Origin: Trema orientale
Taxonomy: Eukaryota; Streptophyta; Magnoliopsida; Rosales; Cannabaceae
Assembly: GCA_002914845.1 (NCBI GenBank)
Contig: JXTC01000205.1
Span: 212,393-276,392, forward strand
Direction: 5' to 3'
Length of the DNA stretch: 64,000 bases
The translations under genes were made by a program, and so were the position numbers. Shown here one piece after another: positions 23,840 to 36,250 of the stretch. The number at the start of each line of letters is the position of its first letter. Within the stretch, counting starts at the first letter, position 1. A model generated the notes under the pieces. It made no database searches and was not told the origin of the DNA. It worked only from the letters and a program-made list of their open reading frames with translations.

Positions 23840-26465
23840 AATTTTCTGCATAATCACCTTGCATAATTAATTGGACAATTAATTATATTTGGTAAGAATA
23901 TAAGAAACAGTCGTAACAGATGTGATGTTGACCAAAATGAGGCTTCTAATATTGATTCGTTCCATTCTCGATCATCTCCTAATAAGCCTAATGCATTGTA
24001 TGCTGCTTGATTTATTGTATATGTTATACCATTAATACTTCGTATGGATTCCAAGTTTGTTGCACCTTTTTAATAGTTTAATAATAATCTTAGATAATAT
24101 AATTCTTCAAAATTTGGATATATATAAAAAATTCGTCCAAATGAATATCCTAATTTTCTTGGAGTCCAAATTTTATCTTTATTATTCTATACCTATTTAG
24201 TAAGAAATTCTATATGTCTGGCGTTCGTATTAATTTTATTTATTTCTATTCACTCTGTCAAAGTCGTTTTTTGAATTCCTGGTTATCTGATTATATTATC
24301 GAGATAATGATTTGAATGAAATATTACATTTTGCATATGTGGTAAATGAATTATTAATCTTTGTATTGCTGGATTTGTATAATGTATAGAATATTCATAT
24401 AATCTCCGCATAGTTTCATGTGGTGTTATATACCAACAATTAATATAATTTTTTATTTCATCTATGTTTTTATAAATAGTTTCTCCAGATTGTTCTGTAC
24501 ATATATTGTCTTCTATTATTGCTCTTATGCTATCTGAGTCTTTTGTTAAATATTTAAATTGATATTTTATTAACATAGTTTGTGAATATATTTCAACATT
24601 TATATGAGTATTTTAAATATAAGTCTTTATTATAAGGGACTATAAATCTGTTGCCTAATTTAATACCTTCCTTCTGTACATAAAACGTTGTATTTCTAAG
24701 TTTATAATTAATAAATTCATTTTCTTCAATAGTTGTTTCATTTTTAAATTATTTTGGGAATTTTTTAGAACAGACTGAGTTTTTCATGTATGGAGCATTT
24801 ATTTTGACAGCACCATATGCTCTATGCATCATGAATTCTGCTATAATACTATATTCTTCTGGGATTTTTTCAGGATTCAATATTTCAGCTGAGATAATTT
24901 ATCGATTTGTGATGGTTCGGATAATTTTTCATCACGGTGTAACCAAAATAAAAAATGGCAATGAGGCAAGCCGCATTTTTAGAATTCGACAGCGTATAAA
25001 TCTACGTTGTAAAATAAATATAAAAAACAAAAGAAAGGTATTAATTTTAATTAAAATAGAAATTAATATTTTCTATTGTACATTTTGATTTATTGAATAA
25101 AGTAATATGGTCTAACCTCCAATAATTGTTCCAAAGATTTTGTTAGTTTTAATAGTAGACAAAATTTGATTAAATTTCATTTTTAAAAATTCTTGTGATT
25201 ATATATGGCCTGTCTTCAGCTCTTTGATCGGTATTTTATTTAAAGTACGTGTAATTTCAGGTTATTTAGGGTTACATGTAAATATTACGCATAAGTCAGG
25301 GTTTCCATATTGTCTATATATTGCCATTGAATCTTGATAATTTTAGATCATATATTTGAGACTTCCAGTATGGCTAAATGGGAGAATAATTCTTTTACCA
25401 ATTGCTCTAGCATTTGTAACTCCTCTTGTAACAACATCTTGGAAGACTTGATAAATTTCAGATCTTAAATTATTTTGATTCTTTCTGATATAATCTAATC
25501 GATCCCCTTCAACAGAAGCATATACATCGACTACATATTGTTGAAAAACTCTTCCACTTTTAAACAAAATATTACTTATATTTTCGCGTTGTTGTAATTG
25601 ATAACAATAAAACGTTTTTATAGGTATTCTATTTGTCGAAGATTGTTTCCCTAGTTTGTCTATATTCTAATTTAAATCGATTCTATAACCATCTTCTCCA
25701 TATGGAAATAATAGTGGATATTGTAATGCCATATAAGAAGAACGTAATTTTGTGATTCTTTGTAAATTATTTATTCTATCTTCAATTATAATATATCTTT
25801 TTTCTTCATATTCATCAATATCTCCAACAATTAGACCTGTTATATCATTCGAAGCAAGTAATTTATATTGATTATTAATCTGTAGGTCCTCGTCCAATTA
25901 GTCTTAATTTCATGGACAAAACTTGATTTTCATTATATCTATCTTTAACCATACAGAAAAGTTTTACTAACTTATTATTTTCATTAAGTATTTTAATTAA
26001 ATTTTTGACAATTAATTTTATTAATTCTTATGATGCATCATCAAATAAACATATTGACATTCAGTTTTCAATTTTATAATCTGTCATATATATATATATA
26101 GTTGAGAAAATCTTTGAGGATTATTATTTGTTGGTTGTAATGATCCCATAAAATGATGTACTTGACCAGACCATCTGAATTTTTTATATTTTGTTCTTTA
26201 TTTGCTCTAAAAAATGTAAAAACAAACATAAAATTGAAAGTCCGAATATTTTTTTGGAAATAAGTACTTATAGACCCTCTATAATAATCAAGCAATTAAT
26301 CTAGTATTGGTATGGGATTTTTTATTAGAGGAAGTTTAATTTTTCCATCTTTACAACATAGATTATATTTTGGTGGATAAGTTCTTTCAGTAGATTGATC
26401 AAACCAAAAGAATACACCACAATATTTATAGGTATAAGAACAATCACCAAAATTGTGATATTAGT
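23840..26465 (-). pseudogene. Helitron N-terminal and Rep (HUH endonuclease) region remnant
   Basis: At about 26465-26300 the minus strand reads HNFGDCSYTYKYCGVFFWFD and then CCKDGKIKLPL, the zinc-binding head. At 25897-25667 it reads SSYMALQYPLLFPYGEDGY, and at 25567-25343 GRVFQQYVVDVYASVEGDRL and GKRIILPFSHTGSLKYM, which is Helitron_like_N. The HUH motif GLPHCHFLFWL is preserved at about 24972-24940. KYQFKYLTKDSDS at about 24570-24530 is the region of the catalytic tyrosine. LGLLGDDREWNESILEASFW follows near 23990-23930. All characteristic pieces are present, but stops and frameshifts separate them. Confidence 0.8.
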
Positions 26466-26470
26466 TAATA

Positions 26471-29100
26471 TCACCTATAAGATAATGTTCGATAAGAGTC
26501 AAAGTTAGGAAAATGTGTAAAGAATTGAATTTGTAATAATATATTAACTTTTATTTTGATGGAAAGTACGAGTTAATTACTTTGTGTATTGAACTTGGTT
26601 GACACTAATAATTTGGCTTAATAAGAGAAATATCTTCCAAAACTTATAAAATTTGACATTGGAATAAGCTTTGATAGATGAATATTTTCTGAAGTGACAC
26701 TGGACTCCTGATATTAATGATTTGAAATATCATCATGGTTAAATGCCAAATCACCATTTATACTAAAATTAAGTATAATTATATTAAATCTATACTTAAA
26801 TCTATTTAAAATTAACTCAGTAATAATTACCTAAAATATTCATTCTTTATTATAATGTTTAAAATTTGATATTTTAATTACCATGGATCAAAATAGAGTT
26901 TAACTTTCATTCAAATTATTAAGGTTAGAAATTGACATTATTCATACGAAATATTTTCACTGTATAGATTCTTTTTCCACACTCCTAATATTTTTCTTTA
27001 TTTTTTTTTTTTGTCGTTTATAATTCAAATTGCATTTTTTTATACATGTACTCTAGCATATAGTTTGTTTGCACTAATCATATCTCTATTTTATTATTTG
27101 CACTAATCATGTCTCTATTTTATCATTAAAAGTTATGATAATTAAATCCTAGATACAATATCTAAATTCTGAAAATTGAATCTTGACTATAATATTTTAA
27201 TTACATACAAAATCAGAATTTTTGAACTGAAATATACAAAACATTAAATTACACATATAATAAAATTAAATACATAATACAACTAAAATTCTTTAGATAA
27301 TTTTACAACAAAATTAATATCAATCTATTTTTCTTCTTTGCTCATCTTTCTCCCTAATAAAATTTTCATCTTTCTCTTAGTCAATGAAACGAGGAAAATT
27401 TTTCATATATAACTAATTCTTTACTTTCATTATAATTATAATAATATATATAGATAAAAATATTTAACTTAACTAAATGCATTAATATATATAAAATTTG
27501 GACCAGACATATTAAGGTATTATCAATATATGGCAAATTTGATGGGTAATGTATTGGCAAGCATTTATCTAACTACCTAAGAAATTATTTTTTAAGCATG
27601 CAAAAAAAAAAAAAAAAAGAAATTGGCAGTTAGATAAATACAAATATTATCTATATAGAAAAAAATTTGTCATATATATTATATCAGTCAATTAACATAA
27701 TTCAAATCACAGGAGTATAGTGTAGGACTGCTCAAAAATTACGAGATGAATAGAGGCGAAAAAATAAAATTTAATAGGAAAAGCAAAACGACTGCTCTAA
27801 AATTGTTGTGAATATTGCCTATTATTACTATATGATGAATTTTTCTAGTTTTAGAATGACTTTTGCTATTGCATACTGCCTTTTGGTAGTATTAAAAATT
27901 ACTATAATTTTTTAAAATGTATCTTTTATATTTATAAGTTTATATTTTTTTTATATATAACAAAGTTAGGAGAAGAAGAAATTCATTACAAAAATAATAG
28001 TAACCTGATTTTTTTTTCTTTTTTCTTTTTATTTTATGGTTTTATGGTCTTACCTTCAAAGTACTGTTGAAAATAGCCATTGAGTGAAAAATTTATTTTA
28101 ATAATTTTACATGAATTGAGTGTATATATACTGGTTGTATCTTATAGATGTGTCATTATGTCGCTGTTCCTGTAACTTTTTTTTTAATAGTTTTGAGTAT
28201 AGGTGTGCTTATTTGATCTTTTTATTTTGGCAGTTCATAATTTGACCTAAGTAGTCTTTTATATGGATTTAGGCTAAATGGGTTTCGTTTTTGACTTATT
28301 GAATTTTTTATTTCAATTTCCGTTTCTAAAATTTGAAAAAGATCAAAATTCAACTAAATAAGAGAAGAAAAAAAAGAAATAAGGACTAAATAAAAAGACT
28401 TAATAGAAAAATAGATACAGTTAACAAAGACAAAAAATAGGAAGAAGAAAAAGCTTGATAAAAATAATCAATAAAAGAACAAAGAGAAGAATCATATAAA
28501 GTACAGACCAAAGTAAGTACACTGAAAATATTTCTAATATTCATAATCAGTACAAAGAGATAGATATTTAAAGAGTGTATATTAATTAGTAACAGAACAA
28601 AATCCAATCAGATTTTAAATAAACAACGAAATTTAATATAACAGTTCAATATTACATAACATGCAACATAACAACAAAGAAATAAATACTTTAACAACAT
28701 ATAAATATAGTATAGAACAAATATTAATTAAGAAGAGAATAAAATATAATCACAGCTCAAAAAAATTAAAAAAAAAAGCGTGACATACTTTAATAAATAA
28801 TCATATTATCTGATATAACTCCAAAACAAAGCCCTCCAAACCAACTTGAAAAAGACAGAAGTTATATAAAGAGTGGAATTGGGAGTAAGACACAGTAAAT
28901 ATAGCTAGGAGAAAGAGCAGTAAACTCAGTAAGTTACAGACGAAAAACAAAGATAGCAGGCAGAGTGTAGAGAACAAAAAAAATAGTCTCATTATTTATA
29001 GTCAAACAATAGTAAGAGAAATATAAAAAGTAATAAAAAAAAAAAAAGAAAAAAAGGCAAAAACCAAAAAAAAAAACGAAAAAAAAAAAAAAAAAATAAA
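26471..29100. other. AT-rich spacer
   Basis: No gene is recognisable. The 5' end of the Helitron should lie in the first part. Long ORFs on the minus strand between 28386 and 29301 encode mostly F, L, S and Y because the plus strand is A-rich; they are compositional. A small hairpin near 27570-27650 pairs ATTTATCTAACT with AGTTAGATAAAT around a poly-A run. Confidence 0.5.
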
Positions 29101-31540
29101 AAAATAGAAATTTATTGAGCATGAAATTCTGATTTTTTTTTCCTTTTTTTTAATCTGAATAATAAAAAATATTAAAATAGCATTAAATGCATTTCTATCA
29201 AAAGATCTGAAGCCAAAAATACGAATATATTGATAGAATTTACCCCAACACTTAAGAAAAAACATACATGCATGCAATACTATTGAAAAACACATGAACA
29301 CATCATGAACGCAGCGAAAAAATAACAGATTTAGGTTTTAAAATTTTTTTTACATGAAAACAGTTTTCATAACCATAGAACATGCATATATCATATACAG
29401 GATCATGTATAACATAAATCAAATCTAGATACACAAACCCTAGAGATGAGATTAGGGTTTACCTCTTTTAGCGTACTCCTACTTGATCTTCTTGTTGATG
29501 GTGATCAAATCCCCAACCCTAGATCTTCTTGCCTATGCTCTTGCTCTTGGTTGAAGAGGTGAGTGGGCACCAAGTTGAATCCTCTGTTGGAGAACGATCA
29601 AGAACACCTTCTTGATCCTTTTGGAACATCGGGACGTGAATGAGAGTGTGAGGTTGCAGGAAACTTTTTCTCTCTTCTTTTTCTCAGCCTTGGCCGAATT
29701 CTCTCTCTCTCCCTCTATTATTTTCGTGCAGCACTAGTATGTTACTGTGCAGTTTTTTTTTTCTCTCATATATCTTATATATATGGGGCCCAAAACTACT
29801 AACCCTAGTCCAATTAGGATTGTGCTTGTTTTCCAAATTGGGCTTTGGGTATATTTTTATAAATATGTCCAACTCATGAAACTTATTTATAAAAATACCA
29901 GCTTCTATGTAGAATCATTATTTTACATAGTTTCATGAAACTAATTTCATAAATACCACCAACTAATTAATGAGCTTTATTGAGCTAGACAAGGGACCTA
30001 ATGGATCCAAATAATCTAAGTTCCAATAGTATAATAAATACATAATAACTCTTATTATGGTATTTATATAAATACTATTAGGAAAGAGGACACTTTACTA
30101 AAGGCCCAATATTGCGCTCTTAGATTAGATGTCATACCTTTTATAGAGATTTAATCAACTAGTCTTGATTAACCGATCCATCTAGCATATTCTCTACCAC
30201 ATATAGAATCCCTATACAATGCCATAGTTGGATAGGTAAAATTACCGTAATACCCCTCCAACACATATTTACTTTTAAATTACCATCTTTCTATCAAGGA
30301 ATAATTTTGTTAATAATTTTGTTCTCAACGGCCATTTAGACAAAATTATCAACCAATTTACAAAGTGAATACTAAGATCTTAGATTTAATTATTCCATGA
30401 ATCTTGAAAGACCTTAAAGTGACATTAATGTATAGTGTCTTTAACTATTTGGTGTTCCCATCAATTTATAAATCATAACCTTCAATATGCCAGAGATCAC
30501 CTCTAATTTTACAGATGCTAGTCTTTTAACAAATCAAAAAGCTACAATTTATGAAAGCAAGTCTAATCATATATCAAGGATCAAGATCTACATGCTAAGA
30601 GCTAGTTTGTGGTAATATAAAAATTGAGTTACGGCACTCTAATTATTTATATTACCTGGTCTTGCTCAATACATATAACTTATTTATATTGTACTAGTGT
30701 TTCTATCAGAAGTCAAACACTTCAATGATTTGAGACACATCATTCCCGTTGAGATAGACAAACACTATAACCTTTATTAAATAAAGTATTCCTTCTTTAT
30801 TTATAGATTATGAACTAATTAATTTAGACTAAGATAAAGAAACAAGTCCCCTCATAATTAACACATAATCATGTTTGTTTCTTTATGGACAAACAAAGTC
30901 ATGGAATCTTTTTCAGATAAATACACTATTCAACTGAGACAGTTTAATCTAGCAAATATCATAATTGCATATAAGAGAAAGTTATTTATTAAAAAAGGTA
31001 AAATTGAAAATCTACTTTTTAGGGCAAATATCCCAATATATATAGGTCGTCAAAAGCAAAAATACAGATCATTATGAGCATTAAAAAAATCTGAAATAAA
31101 CAATAATTTTCAAAAGAAATTACAAATTATTTCACAACAGTAAGAGATATATAAAAAGCAGTAAAAAAAGATGAACACATGGCAATAGCTATAACAAACA
31201 CATAATAAAAATAAATATGGTACAAAAATTAGAGACTTATTAAGTACGAAATTCTGATTTTTCCACTTTTTTTTTTTACTTTTTTTTAATCCGAATAATA
31301 AAAAAAAATATCAAAACAGCATTAAATGTATTTTTATCAAAAGATCTGAAGCCATAACCCAAAGTAAAAATACAGATCATTATAAGCATTTAAAAATCTA
31401 AAATAAACAATAATTATAGAAACAAATTACAAATTATTTCAAGAATGATCTAGATAATACTCTACAACTTTTTATGGCAAAAAAAAAAAAAAAGAAAACA
31501 AAACTCATAACTCATGTCATATATGAACAAAAATAAAATT
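29101..31540. repeat. Local duplication of a roughly 300-bp block, first copy split by an insertion
   Basis: The block GAAATTCTGATTTTT...CATTAAATG...TCAAAAGATCTGAAGCC occurs at about 29101-29215 and again at about 31225-31352. The continuation AAAATACAGATCATTATGAGC...AACAATAATTTT occurs at about 31050-31140 and again at about 31360-31450. The second copy (31225-31540) is continuous; the first is interrupted between GATCTGAAGCC and AAAAATACAGATC by about 1.8 kb of LTR-like sequence. Confidence 0.65.
29222..31049 (-). mobile_element. Solo-LTR-like fossil, copia-type, minus orientation
   Basis: Read on the minus strand the insert begins near 31042 with TATTGGGATATTTGCCCTA, resembling the TGTTGGGAT...GCCCTA start of several plant copia LTRs. 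It ends with AAACCTAAATCTGTTA and TTTTTTCGCTGCG near 29310. It includes TATATATAAGATATATGAG near 29780 on that strand. The interrupted host block gives both edges, with a repeated AAAAATAC at each side that may be part of a target duplication. No coding region is seen. Old and broken; exact ends are uncertain. Confidence 0.45.
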
Positions 31541-32149
31541 TAAATAAATAATAATCCAAAAAAAAAAAAACAAAAATCACATAAAACAATTATCAAAAAA
31601 CAAAGTTTCAGAATAGAAAAATACAAGACAAAGAGTGAGAACCACTGTGTACCATAGTACAACCCAGATCCAACCAGCTAATTCCAAAGCAATGAACAAA
31701 ATATAAAAAAAATAGATATTTAAAAAAAATACATAAAAGAAAATCCAACCAAAATGAACAACACAAAAAAAAAGCCATCAGAAAAGGCAGAAAACAAAAA
31801 AGACCAAACCCTGGAAAAAAAATTAAAGAAAAAAAAAACATGAAAGAATAATCTAGAAAAATGGAAGAACAAAAGAGAGAAGAGAGAGAAGAGAGAGAAG
31901 CAAGCATGAAGAAGACAACTAGAAAGTAGTAATCAAAGCCTCATTTGCGGAGTAACCAATGAACCATAAAATAACGAAAAAACTAAACCCATCCACTCAA
32001 CACAACTCTACGTAAAAGGCTACATCCGTAAGATGACAAATAACAAAACAAATAAAAAGACCAAAATGACCACACTCACATAACAACCATAAAAAGCATC
32101 TTAGGGACAAAGATGTAGTCATACACCTACAGTACACAATCGGTTCATA
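31541..32149. other. A-rich spacer
   Basis: The plus strand has many A runs and GAGAGAAGAGAGA near 31875. The F/L-rich minus-strand ORF at 31907-31608 is a product of this bias. No gene is supported. It forms the left flank of the Tat-type element. Confidence 0.5.
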
Positions 32150-32154
32150 CACAC

Positions 32155-32755
32155 TGTTATGCGATCTTAAATCCACATCGGTCAACGCCAAGAAAGGAAA
32201 GTCAATAATCGGGTTGTACTAGATCGCATATATATTCTTTTGTTTAAAATATGACCTCCTCCGAAAGAGATAGGTGCGACCAGCATAAAAAGGAAGTTAT
32301 ATCAAGCGTCTTCAAACAGTTAATCGACAAAGAAAAGGAAATAAGCTTCTAAATGGAGATCGAGTAATTCCTTTTAATTCGAGATGTTACCCGATTCTAT
32401 GTTTACCTAAAATTATATTTCTAATTACACACTTACCCATTTGTGTAATTAGGAAACCTTGAGCTATCCTCCTCTATATAAAGGTGGCTCGATCTCATTG
32501 TAATATACAGCACAATTCCTTAAAAAAAACACCTCATTATATTCTGTAATTCTCTCTGCTCACTTGGAGACTTAGAGAAACTCTTGTAATTCTCCAGAAA
32601 ATAGTGAAGAACAGTGGACATAGGCTCATCTTTTTTGGAGCTGAACTACTATAAAAATTGTGTCTCCTTATTTGCTTTAATTTATCAACCATTTTCACAC
32701 ACAAGCCACATCTAGCAATTTCCTATATTCATTGTTGACAAAACCTCCATCAACA
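32155..32755 (+). repeat. 5' LTR of the Tat-type element
   Basis: 601 bases, TGTTATGCGATC to CTCCATCAACA. It matches 42612-43209. A TATA-like CTCTATATAAAGG at about 32472 is followed by a short presumed R region with AATATACAGCAC. Confidence 0.9.
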
Positions 32756-34600
32756 ATTGGCGCTAGAAGGAGGGCTATTCCAGCAAAGTGTTCATCATTC
32801 TTGCATTTTCAACAATGGCAAACACCAGAAACACTATCAGAAATGTTGGAGCTAGCCAACCCCAAAGCACTGCTGCTGCACAGATCAATCCTGCTCAGGA
32901 CCAACCTGCCACGACCGCACCAGAGAATATTATCCAAAGACAGGATCGCATGGAGGATGCTCTAGTGAACCTTCAGCAAATTACTAACCAGATTAATGAT
33001 TCCCTACGACGACTTGCTAAAGGACAGATGGTCACTCCACTACAGCAAGAACACCCCAGAGATCGTCATGCTCGACAGCCCGAGAAAGGAATTTAGATCC
33101 GAGAGGCAGGAAATCGCGACCAGCCCAAAGCCCAACAGGAGCGTCACACAGATCGCACCTCCAAGGGCAAAGGCAAGGTCGCGGACTTGCCACAAGAATC
33201 TGTTACTGGAAGTTCGAGCACTGATCGTGATCATGGACAACCTTCCTAGAGAACAACCATCAATCGTGATCGTCTGAGCAGCGAGCAAAATCGTCAATCG
33301 AGAAGTGTCTTCGAGAGGATCAGTAGTGAGCTAAGGCAAAACCCTGTGGACCTGAGACAATATCTAAAACAGCGGCGCAGCCATGAGCGATCAACATCGC
33401 ATTATCAAGACCGAAGTCGATCTCATCGCACTATTACAGTAGAGTCTACACAAAGGTCGCAGCAGACCCTGCCTGACCAAACTGTCGTACACTGTAACAA
33501 CAATCAAAGACCACCCCTGCCACCAACTAATGCTCTACCTCCAAATATTGATGTTCATAATTTGAGGATCGCATTAGATGCATTAGCTGGTTGGGATGAT
33601 GAGCTCGGTGGTGGGTATCGTCAATCACCATTCAACGAGAAAGTTCGAGCTACTGCTTTACCTACTGGATTCAAACTTCCTAATATAAATACTTTCGATG
33701 AAAAAACTGATCCACAGGACTATATGGATCACTTCAGCAACCTGATGGAACTTCACCAAGTCGATGACCTTGCACGATGCAGATATTTTGCTGTAACCCT
33801 CATGGAAGCAGCGAAGAAGTGGTTTCGAGGACTCCAACCTGGTTCAATCTCGTCTTGGAAACAACTTCAAACTGCGTTTTTAAGACAATTTCAGGCTGCC
33901 AAAAATTTCACTGTTTCGTTAATCAGTCTATCTGCCATTCGACAAGGTCTAAAGGGAAGTCTGCGATCTTATCTTAATCGCTTTACCTCATAATTGGCGA
34001 AAGTCAGCAACCCGCCTGAAGAAGGAGTCTTAACTCTGCTAATGGCCGGGGTGCGAGCTGAAACTAAACTCTGGGAAGAGCTGCTCGAGCGAGAATGCAG
34101 AACTCTTGAGGACTTCTATCGACGAGTTGGTCGTCATCTAAGAATGGAATCTTCACGTGAGAATCTTCACAAGACGAAAGGAGGAGGAAAAGATTCAACT
34201 AAAGATGCGATCATAACCAATAACAACAACAATTACAAAAAGTCAAACAAGAGAAAAAACGAGCAGCCAACTGAGAAACAGCCCGAATTAAAGAGGCAGG
34301 AAGTTTCAAAGGCTCCCATGAGATTCAACAACTATACTGAGCTGAATGCACCCATAGATCATATCTATGCAGTCACAAATCAGCAGGAGCGATATCGTCA
34401 ATCAGAGCCAATTAAACGAGAAAGAACGAAACGTGATCCCAACAAGTTCTGCCGATATCACAATGATATTGGGCATGACACCAACAACTGCTGCGCCCTA
34501 AAAGATGAGATCGAAAGATTAATTAAAGAAGAGCGACTACGGCAGTACACCCAGCAAAATAATGAAAGAAGAGAAGAAAACTAGCAGCGACCTCCGGAAG
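32756..34600 (+). pseudogene. gag region of the Tat-type fossil
   Basis: After the primer-site-like ATTGGCGCTAGAAGG, coding sequence begins around 32815 (MANTRNTIRN). The capsid-type domain is in the 33.6-34.1 kb part (FDEKTDPQDYMDHFSNLMEL, KKWFRGLQPGSISSW, LRQFQAAK), matching the plant retrotransposon gag family. A zinc-knuckle-like CRYHNDIGHDTNNC lies near 34450. The region is broken. Confidence 0.8.
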
Positions 34601-36250
34601 TTCAGCGAGAAGTACGAACTTTTTATGGGGGACCGCATGTTGGTGGAGATTCGAAGAAGGCACAAGATAGATATGCAAGAGAAGCTCGGCAGCAGCCATT
34701 GACTAATGTCATGCATCTTGAGCAGCGACCACAAAAGCTTCAACGGGTACCTGATATGGACATCACCTTCACGGAGCAGAATGTGAGGGAGGTCCATTAC
34801 CCACATAATGACGCACTAGTCATTAAGAGCAATTGTGGAAGCACTCAGCTATGGCGAGTATTAATCGATAATGAAAGTGTTGACGACATCCTATACAATG
34901 ACGCCTTCAAGAAGATGGGGTTGAGTGACTATGACTTAAAACCCACCGTCAAACCACTCTACGAATTTACTGGTGATAGCATAATGCCTAGGGGCATGAT
35001 TGAGTTAATAGTTAACGTTGGAACTTATCCTAGAGTTTCAACAGTAATGACCCAATTCTTGGTTATAGATTGCCCCTCCGCATTTAATTTTGTACTAGGA
35101 AGACCAACACTTAGGGAACTTCGAGCTGTCACTTCAATTTATCATCTCGCCATGAAGTTTCCAACACAGCACGGAGTAGGCGAAGTGCAAGGTAACCAAT
35201 ACGACGCACGGACTTGTTATAATAATTCATTGAAGCTCGCAGCAAAAGATACGACACCTCGCACAATGATGGTCCAGTTACAAGGTGAAGCATCGACCAA
35301 AGCGTCAATCGAAGATCTCGACCCTCGAGAAATCGATGGAGAGGTCAAAACTGGACCCATAGAAGACTTGAAAGATTTGTCAATTGATGAGTCTTCGAAG
35401 GTGCTTAAAATCGGGGTAAAGCTTCAGGAACCCGTGCGAGCTATGATGGTCGCTTTTCTAAAGTCGAATTTGGACATCTTCGCATGGCAACATTCGGATA
35501 TGGTGGGGATCAATCCAAATGTCATGTGCTATCACCTCAACATAGATACAACAAAAAAACTAGTGCGACTGAAAAGAAGAGCGATGGATCCAGAACGCTA
35601 TGTTGCATTAAAGGAAGAGGTGGACAAGCTGCTCAAAATTGGGTTCATCAGGGAATCTTTTTATCCAAACTGGCTCGCAGACCCAATTTTGGTAAAGAAA
35701 CCCAACGGGAAGTGGAGAACTTGTATCGACTTCACTGATCTCAACAAAGCCTGCCCGAAGGACAGTTTTCCACTCCTAAGAATCGATCAGCTTGTAGATG
35801 CGACGTCCGGACACGAACTCTTAAGCTTTATGGACGCATATTCTGGATATAACCAGATTCCCATGTATGAATTAGATGAGGAGCATACTTCGTTCATTAC
35901 TGATCGAGGACTATATTGCTACAAGAAGATGCCCTTCGGACTCATCAACGCAGGAGTAACTTATCAGCATCTTGTCAATATGATGTTTGCAAAACAAATT
36001 GGTAAGACAATGGAGGTATACGTTGATGACATGCTAGTGAAGTCGAAGAAAGCTGAAGATCATGTCAAACATCTCGATGAGATGTTCAAAATTCTCCAAA
36101 AGTACCAGATGAAGCTAAATCCCTAGAAATGTGCGTTTGGTGTCGGATTTGAAAAATTTCTAGGATTCATGGTCAACCAGCGAGGTATTGAAGCTAATGC
36201 ACAAAAATTCAAGCACTAATTGACATGCAGTCGCCTCGCAAACCAAAAGA
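34600..36250 (+). pseudogene. Protease and reverse transcriptase region of the Tat-type fossil
   Basis: The protease-like part lies around 34830-35120 (RVLIDNESVDDILY near the active-site position, VLGRPTLRELRAV). The reverse transcriptase follows with NGKWRTCIDFTDLNKACPKD, FMDAYSGYNQIPM, KMPFGLINAG and the catalytic VYVDDMLVKS at about 36020. These are the expected Ty3/gypsy motifs in order. Confidence 0.85.

Larger units (their letters stand above)
18690..26470 (-). mobile_element. Decayed autonomous-type Helitron
   Basis: This is a rolling-circle DNA transposon on the minus strand. In order from 26.47 kb downward one reads an N-terminal zinc-binding region, the Helitron_like_N domain, the Rep (HUH) domain, a long linker, a PIF1-type helicase and a separate RPA-like ORF. 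This is the plant Helitron architecture, in which RPA genes are common passengers. Each part has multiple stops and frameshifts, so it is a dead copy. Base composition is extremely AT-rich even for the window, consistent with long decay. Neither terminus (5' TC, 3' hairpin plus CTRR) could be placed, so the ends given are those of the coding remains. A solo-LTR-like insertion splits it at about 22.73-23.83 kb. Confidence 0.85.

Noticed and set aside
24786-25088. 100-codon plus-strand ORF
   Set aside because: It lies opposite the Helitron Rep region, whose HUH motif reads on the minus strand; it is an antisense shadow.
28386-29301. Several overlapping minus-strand ORFs rich in F, L, S and Y
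   Set aside because: They come from A-rich plus-strand sequence and lack any domain pattern.
31608-31907. Minus-strand ORF resembling a hydrophobic membrane protein
   Set aside because: The composition is explained by poly-A/GA-rich spacer, with no start context or similarity.
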